Made by a program: the position numbers and the translations under genes. A stretch of DNA of 64,000 nucleotides from assembly GCF_022201045.2 (NCBI RefSeq), contig NC_068564.1, forward strand, positions 2,790,001 to 2,854,000, given 5' to 3'. The notes below the pieces were generated by a model that was given only the letters and a program-made list of their open reading frames with translations, searched no databases and had not been told where the DNA came from. Positions 60,866-64,000 of this stretch are shown piece by piece; positions within the stretch are counted from its first letter, which is position 1; each line of letters begins with the position of its first letter. The DNA is from Citrus sinensis. Lineage: Eukaryota; Streptophyta; Magnoliopsida; Sapindales; Rutaceae.

Positions 60866-62869
60866 ATGGTGAAGGTAAGGCAATCAGAGATAACGAAGGA
60901 GACGAGAATCAGAACACGGCTGCTTGGAATCAAAACTCTGAAAATTCAGCCATATCATTTGCCTACCCTAGATATTATATTTTTATCTTCTTCTCGTTAT
61001 TCTATACGCACAACTGTGAATTTAATCAGATCACTTGTCATGCCGTGCCATGCCAAAAAAAAAAAAAAAAAATTTGTGTAATTTTTAGGTCCTCAAAACG
61101 TGAAAGTACGAATTAAGGCTCTTGGAATATGTGGAGAGGGGGGATTGTCACTTTCTCCCCTACACTAATTAACATATATCATTTATCTCTTTTTTATTTT
61201 TATAATTGTCAAAAACTCCCTTGACAAGCTGACAACATAAGTTTATAATATTGCCTTTATTTTTAACAATTCTTTTATTTACATTTATTATAAATTAAAT
61301 AAATTACATGAATAGAAACTAAATAAAAAAAATTAAGTATTAAAAACAAGAAATATATGTTTTGATATGAGCAAAAAAATTAATAATAAATTTTTTCTTG
61401 TAATTATTTATTTTGTGAACATTTTCTTATAATAAACATTTTATAATATTTTAAAATTAAATGTAAAAAGTATAGGTAAAATATTTTATTATTTATCTTA
61501 TAATAAATTTTTATTTGTCATTCAAGTTTTCTTATAATAATTTTTTTATCATTTTACTAATAATTTTCTTATATATTTATTATAAGAAAATTTTCACAAA
61601 ATAAATAAGTATAAAAAAATTTATTATTAATTTTTTTGTTCATATCAAAATATATATTTCTTGTTTTTAATGCTTAATGTTTTATTTAGTTTCTATTCAT
61701 ATGATTTATTTAATTTAATAAATATAAATAAAAGAGTAGTTGAAAATAAAGGTAATATTGTAAACTTATGCTATTATGGGGGTTTGTGGCCATTATAAAA
61801 ACAGCAGAAGGAAAAATGATATATGTTGATTACTGTAGGGGGGAGATTGACAATATTCCTATGTGGAAGTGATGTTCATCACTTCAAGGTGAAAAAGCTT
61901 TCCGTCTGTCTCTATGCAAAATCTTGATGATTGTATGATATGCCAAAGGCTGTCGCTGCTTATTTTATGCAAAATGTTGTTTATGATAAGACTATGAGAT
62001 GTGCCAATTTTATTGTGAAAAAACCTATGGTAATTGGACATGAGTGTGCTGTGATCATAGAAGCAGTTGGCAGTGAAGTTAAGTCCCTTGAGGTGGGTGA
62101 TCGTGTGGCTCTAGAACCTGGTATTAGTTGCGGACACTGCAGTCTCTGCAAAGCTGGTAGCTATAATCTTTGCCCTGAAATGAGATTCTTTGGATCTCCT
62201 CCAACCAACGGCTCTCTTGCCCATAAGGTCAATGATCAGATGTCTTCAGCTTCCCAAACTAGAAATTTTTTAATTTCACATGCGGTCTATGTACATAAGA
62301 ATTGTAAATAACGGAGACATTTTCTTTTTCCTGCAACTAGGTTGTGCATCCAGCAAAGTTATGCTACAAGTTACCTGACAATGTGAGCTTTGGAGGAAGG
62401 AGCAATGTGCAAACGTTGGACCTGAAACCAATGTATTGATCTTGAGATGAGGACCGATAGGCCTTGTTACCCTGTTAGCTACTCGAGAATTTGGTGCCCC
62501 CAGAATTGTCATCACTGATGTTGATGTTCAGCGTCTATTTATTGCGAGGAATTTTTGCGCGGATAAAACAGTTAAATTCTCAAGAGATATCGAGGTTAAT
62601 TGTCAGATATAGAAGATTATCACTCTGTTTTCACTTTCCCAATTTTTTCTAGGCCTTGAAGCTGTGCAAAAACATTGGCAGGACGTTGATACAGAAGTGG
62701 GGAAGATACAAAATGCAATGGGTTCAGGCATTGATGTGAGCTTTGATTGTGTTGGGTTTGACAAAACCATGTCAACGGCTTTGAATGCCACTTGTCCAGG
62801 AGGCAAAGTTTGCCTGATAGGATTAGCCAAGAGCGAGATGACGGTTGCTCTGACGCCGGCGGCTGCAAG
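60866..62869 (+). pseudogene. Sorbitol dehydrogenase pseudogene, exons 1-5 only
   Basis: Exon 1 60866-60971 (GIKTLKIQPYHLPTL; the donor is AT instead of GT). Exon 2 61089-61135 plus 61868-61888, split by a transposon; together 68 nt, exactly the length in the intact gene. Exon 3 61991-62227 (237 nt, same as the intact gene, frame open; GHEC and the CGHC/C/C structural cysteines retained). Exon 4 62341-62594 has a one-base insertion, a ~39-nt deletion that removes the catalytic Glu region and an in-frame TGA. Exon 5 62682-62869 is 188 nt, same as the intact gene, and open. The terminal exon is missing on this strand. Instead, a direct copy of the SDH 3' segment begins 8 bp later, in the opposite sense. 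Confidence 0.93.
61136..61859. mobile_element. 724-bp foldback transposon inserted in exon 2 of the SDH pseudogene
   Basis: TATGTGGA is duplicated perfectly at 61128-61135 and 61860-61867. The ends are inverted repeats (left GGGGATTGTCAC...ACATATATCATTT, right AAATGATATATGT...GGGAGATTGACAAT), and the inner sequence is also one long inverted repeat: arms of about 290 bp around an AT-rich centre near 61500. The element has no coding capacity. The 8-9 bp duplication fits Mutator or hAT; the long TIR favours a Mutator-like foldback element. Confidence 0.88.
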
Positions 62870-63012
62870 GTGATGAGAAATAAAGTAATAAGCTCAACTT
62901 TGGTTCATATTACACGGCGACAATTCCATTTTATTTAATCGTTTGCCCAAACGTTTACATGGCCGTTGTATTGTACAGATTAAACATGACCTTGATTGCA
63001 GTACATTGTATC

Positions 63013-63205
63013 TTACAGATTAAACATGACCTTGATTGCAGTACCACCACGAGCACTTGTTTCAAAGGCCTCTTCCACTTCTTTCTGGGAGAAACCAAAC
63101 CTGTGCGTGACAAGGGGCTTTACATCAATCTTTCCGCTTCTAAGCAACTCCAGACACAGTGGCCAGGTGTTCTTGTAGCGAAACACCCCCACCACATCCA
63201 CTTCC
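63013..63205 (-). CDS. SDH: Terminal exon of a third SDH copy (partial, runs off the right edge)
   Basis: A 193-nt exon, the same length as exon 6 of the intact gene. It starts with the acceptor ...CGCAG|GGAAGTGGATG and encodes [20 protein letters not shown] to the stop after VMFNL. The reading is nearly identical to the intact gene, so the copy may be functional, but exons 1-5 should lie beyond 64000. The plus-strand pseudogene cannot use it because it is in the opposite orientation. Confidence 0.85.
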
Positions 63206-64000
63206 CTGCGTTCGCAATTATGCTCATAAATTTAAGGGTAAAAGGTTCAGACGGATTTTAGTCCAATTAAAAGCTGAAACGGGTTATTCAGCTTAAGAAG
63301 TCATTAAACATATGTTTCGAGAAAAGGAAAGGAAAAACAGTCATTAAACAGAAACAATATACAAGATGGTTTGTGGAGGTTGTTCTTGACATGCCATCGT
63401 GTTCTATTGGATAACATACAGCCCAAGCACAAGAATTTGTTTACATTCTTCTTCCAAGTCTATTGATTCTAGAACATTCCAACTTTTATTCAACAACTTT
63501 TGTTTACCATTTTACATTTTCTTAAAAATGATGGCTTTATGATCTTTTTGGTAATTGTATTCAATTTTTATTCTCTCATTTTTTTTAAATCCATTTGTTC
63601 CCAATCCAATAATGAAATGCCCCTCCCACGAGTTTTGTGTTTTTTTTTTTTTTTTGGCATTTCAGAGACTTAGTGGTCGTTTGCTTTTTTGACTTGACTT
63701 AATTGACTTAATTTTAATCAATTAAGTCATTAAATCTATTTGTTTTTTCAACTTAATGAAAAATTTCAGCTATTAAGTCATTAAGTTATTGAACTAATTT
63801 TTTTTTACCTTTTTTGCTTAATATAAAAAGTTTTAATGGTACCATTAAAAGGTATTCTCCAAAATATTCATATCTCACTAATTAATTTTCATCATTTCCT
63901 GAACAAAATTTAATAATTAGCATTATTACTTATCTCTATATAACTTGTGATAATATATAGTGGTAGATTATTATTATTTTCATCTTTTTATTTTTTTCAA
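63206..64000 (-). other. Last-intron sequence of the third SDH copy
   Basis: Homologous to the last intron of the intact gene (50656 onward). The position matching the LINE target site would be just past the window edge, so whether this copy carries the LINE cannot be seen. Confidence 0.8.

Larger units (their letters stand above)
62877..64000. repeat. SDH 3' segment, copy 2 of a direct duplication (partner 50273-51400)
   Basis: Same orientation as copy 1, with occasional substitutions and small indels, including the stop-codon tandem repeat (two units here). Homology continues to the end of the window. Confidence 0.92.

Noticed and set aside
62959..63261. 100-codon plus-strand frame
   Set aside because: Antisense shadow of the SDH terminal exon.

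Overview
This is a window of nuclear DNA from a flowering plant, almost certainly a eudicot. The genes have many short GT-AG introns, AT-rich intergenic DNA, plant-only families (CBF/DREB1, Ycf20-like, PEPKR2, ZFWD) and plant retroelements (Ty1/copia, L1 with RNase H). I cannot fix the species from sequence alone; a woody rosid would fit.

Layout, left to right. (1) 1-2.3 kb: a single-exon CBF/DREB1 cold/drought transcription factor. (2) 4.5-7.8 kb, minus: a five-exon PGAP3/PER1-like GPI-remodelling protein, flanked by a small Mutator-like MITE (3243-3653) and a 1.46-kb foldback element (8135-9598). (3) 11.6-13.3 kb: a two-exon ataxin-10 homologue. (4) 13.7-20.3 kb: a 16-exon plastid-type half-size ABC transporter (ABCB26-like), with a 24-nt micro-exon and a GC-AG intron. 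(5) 21.2-22.0 kb, minus: a two-exon conserved protein of unknown function. (6) 25.2-27.1 kb, minus: a PEPKR2-like protein kinase. (7) 29.6-30.1 kb: a Ycf20-like plastid protein with a 5'UTR intron and a possible uORF. (8) 30.8-35.7 kb: a very young Ty1/copia element with nearly identical LTRs, a perfect 5-bp target-site duplication and one in-frame stop between gag and pol. (9) 36.0-44.4 kb: a large imperfect palindrome made of LTR-retrotransposon remnants. (10) 46.5-49.6 kb: a nine-exon CCCH zinc-finger/WD40 protein (ZFWD type). (11) 50.3-64.0 kb: a rearranged cluster of sorbitol dehydrogenase-type genes. It has one intact six-exon gene on the minus strand whose last intron holds a 6.2-kb full-length L1 LINE, one pseudogene on the plus strand split by a 724-bp foldback transposon, and the terminal exon of a third minus-strand copy running off the right edge.

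The host genes are ordinary single-copy housekeeping or stress genes and form no pathway together. Most of what is unusual lies in the mobile and duplicated DNA. The insertions in the SDH cluster can be resolved almost to the base because the host exon lengths are restored exactly when the insertions are discounted. I see no CRISPR, no operon-like structure, no rRNA or tRNA genes and no clear candidate for a wholly new biological system. All exon boundaries are my reading of splice signals, checked by reading-frame arithmetic; no alignment was run.
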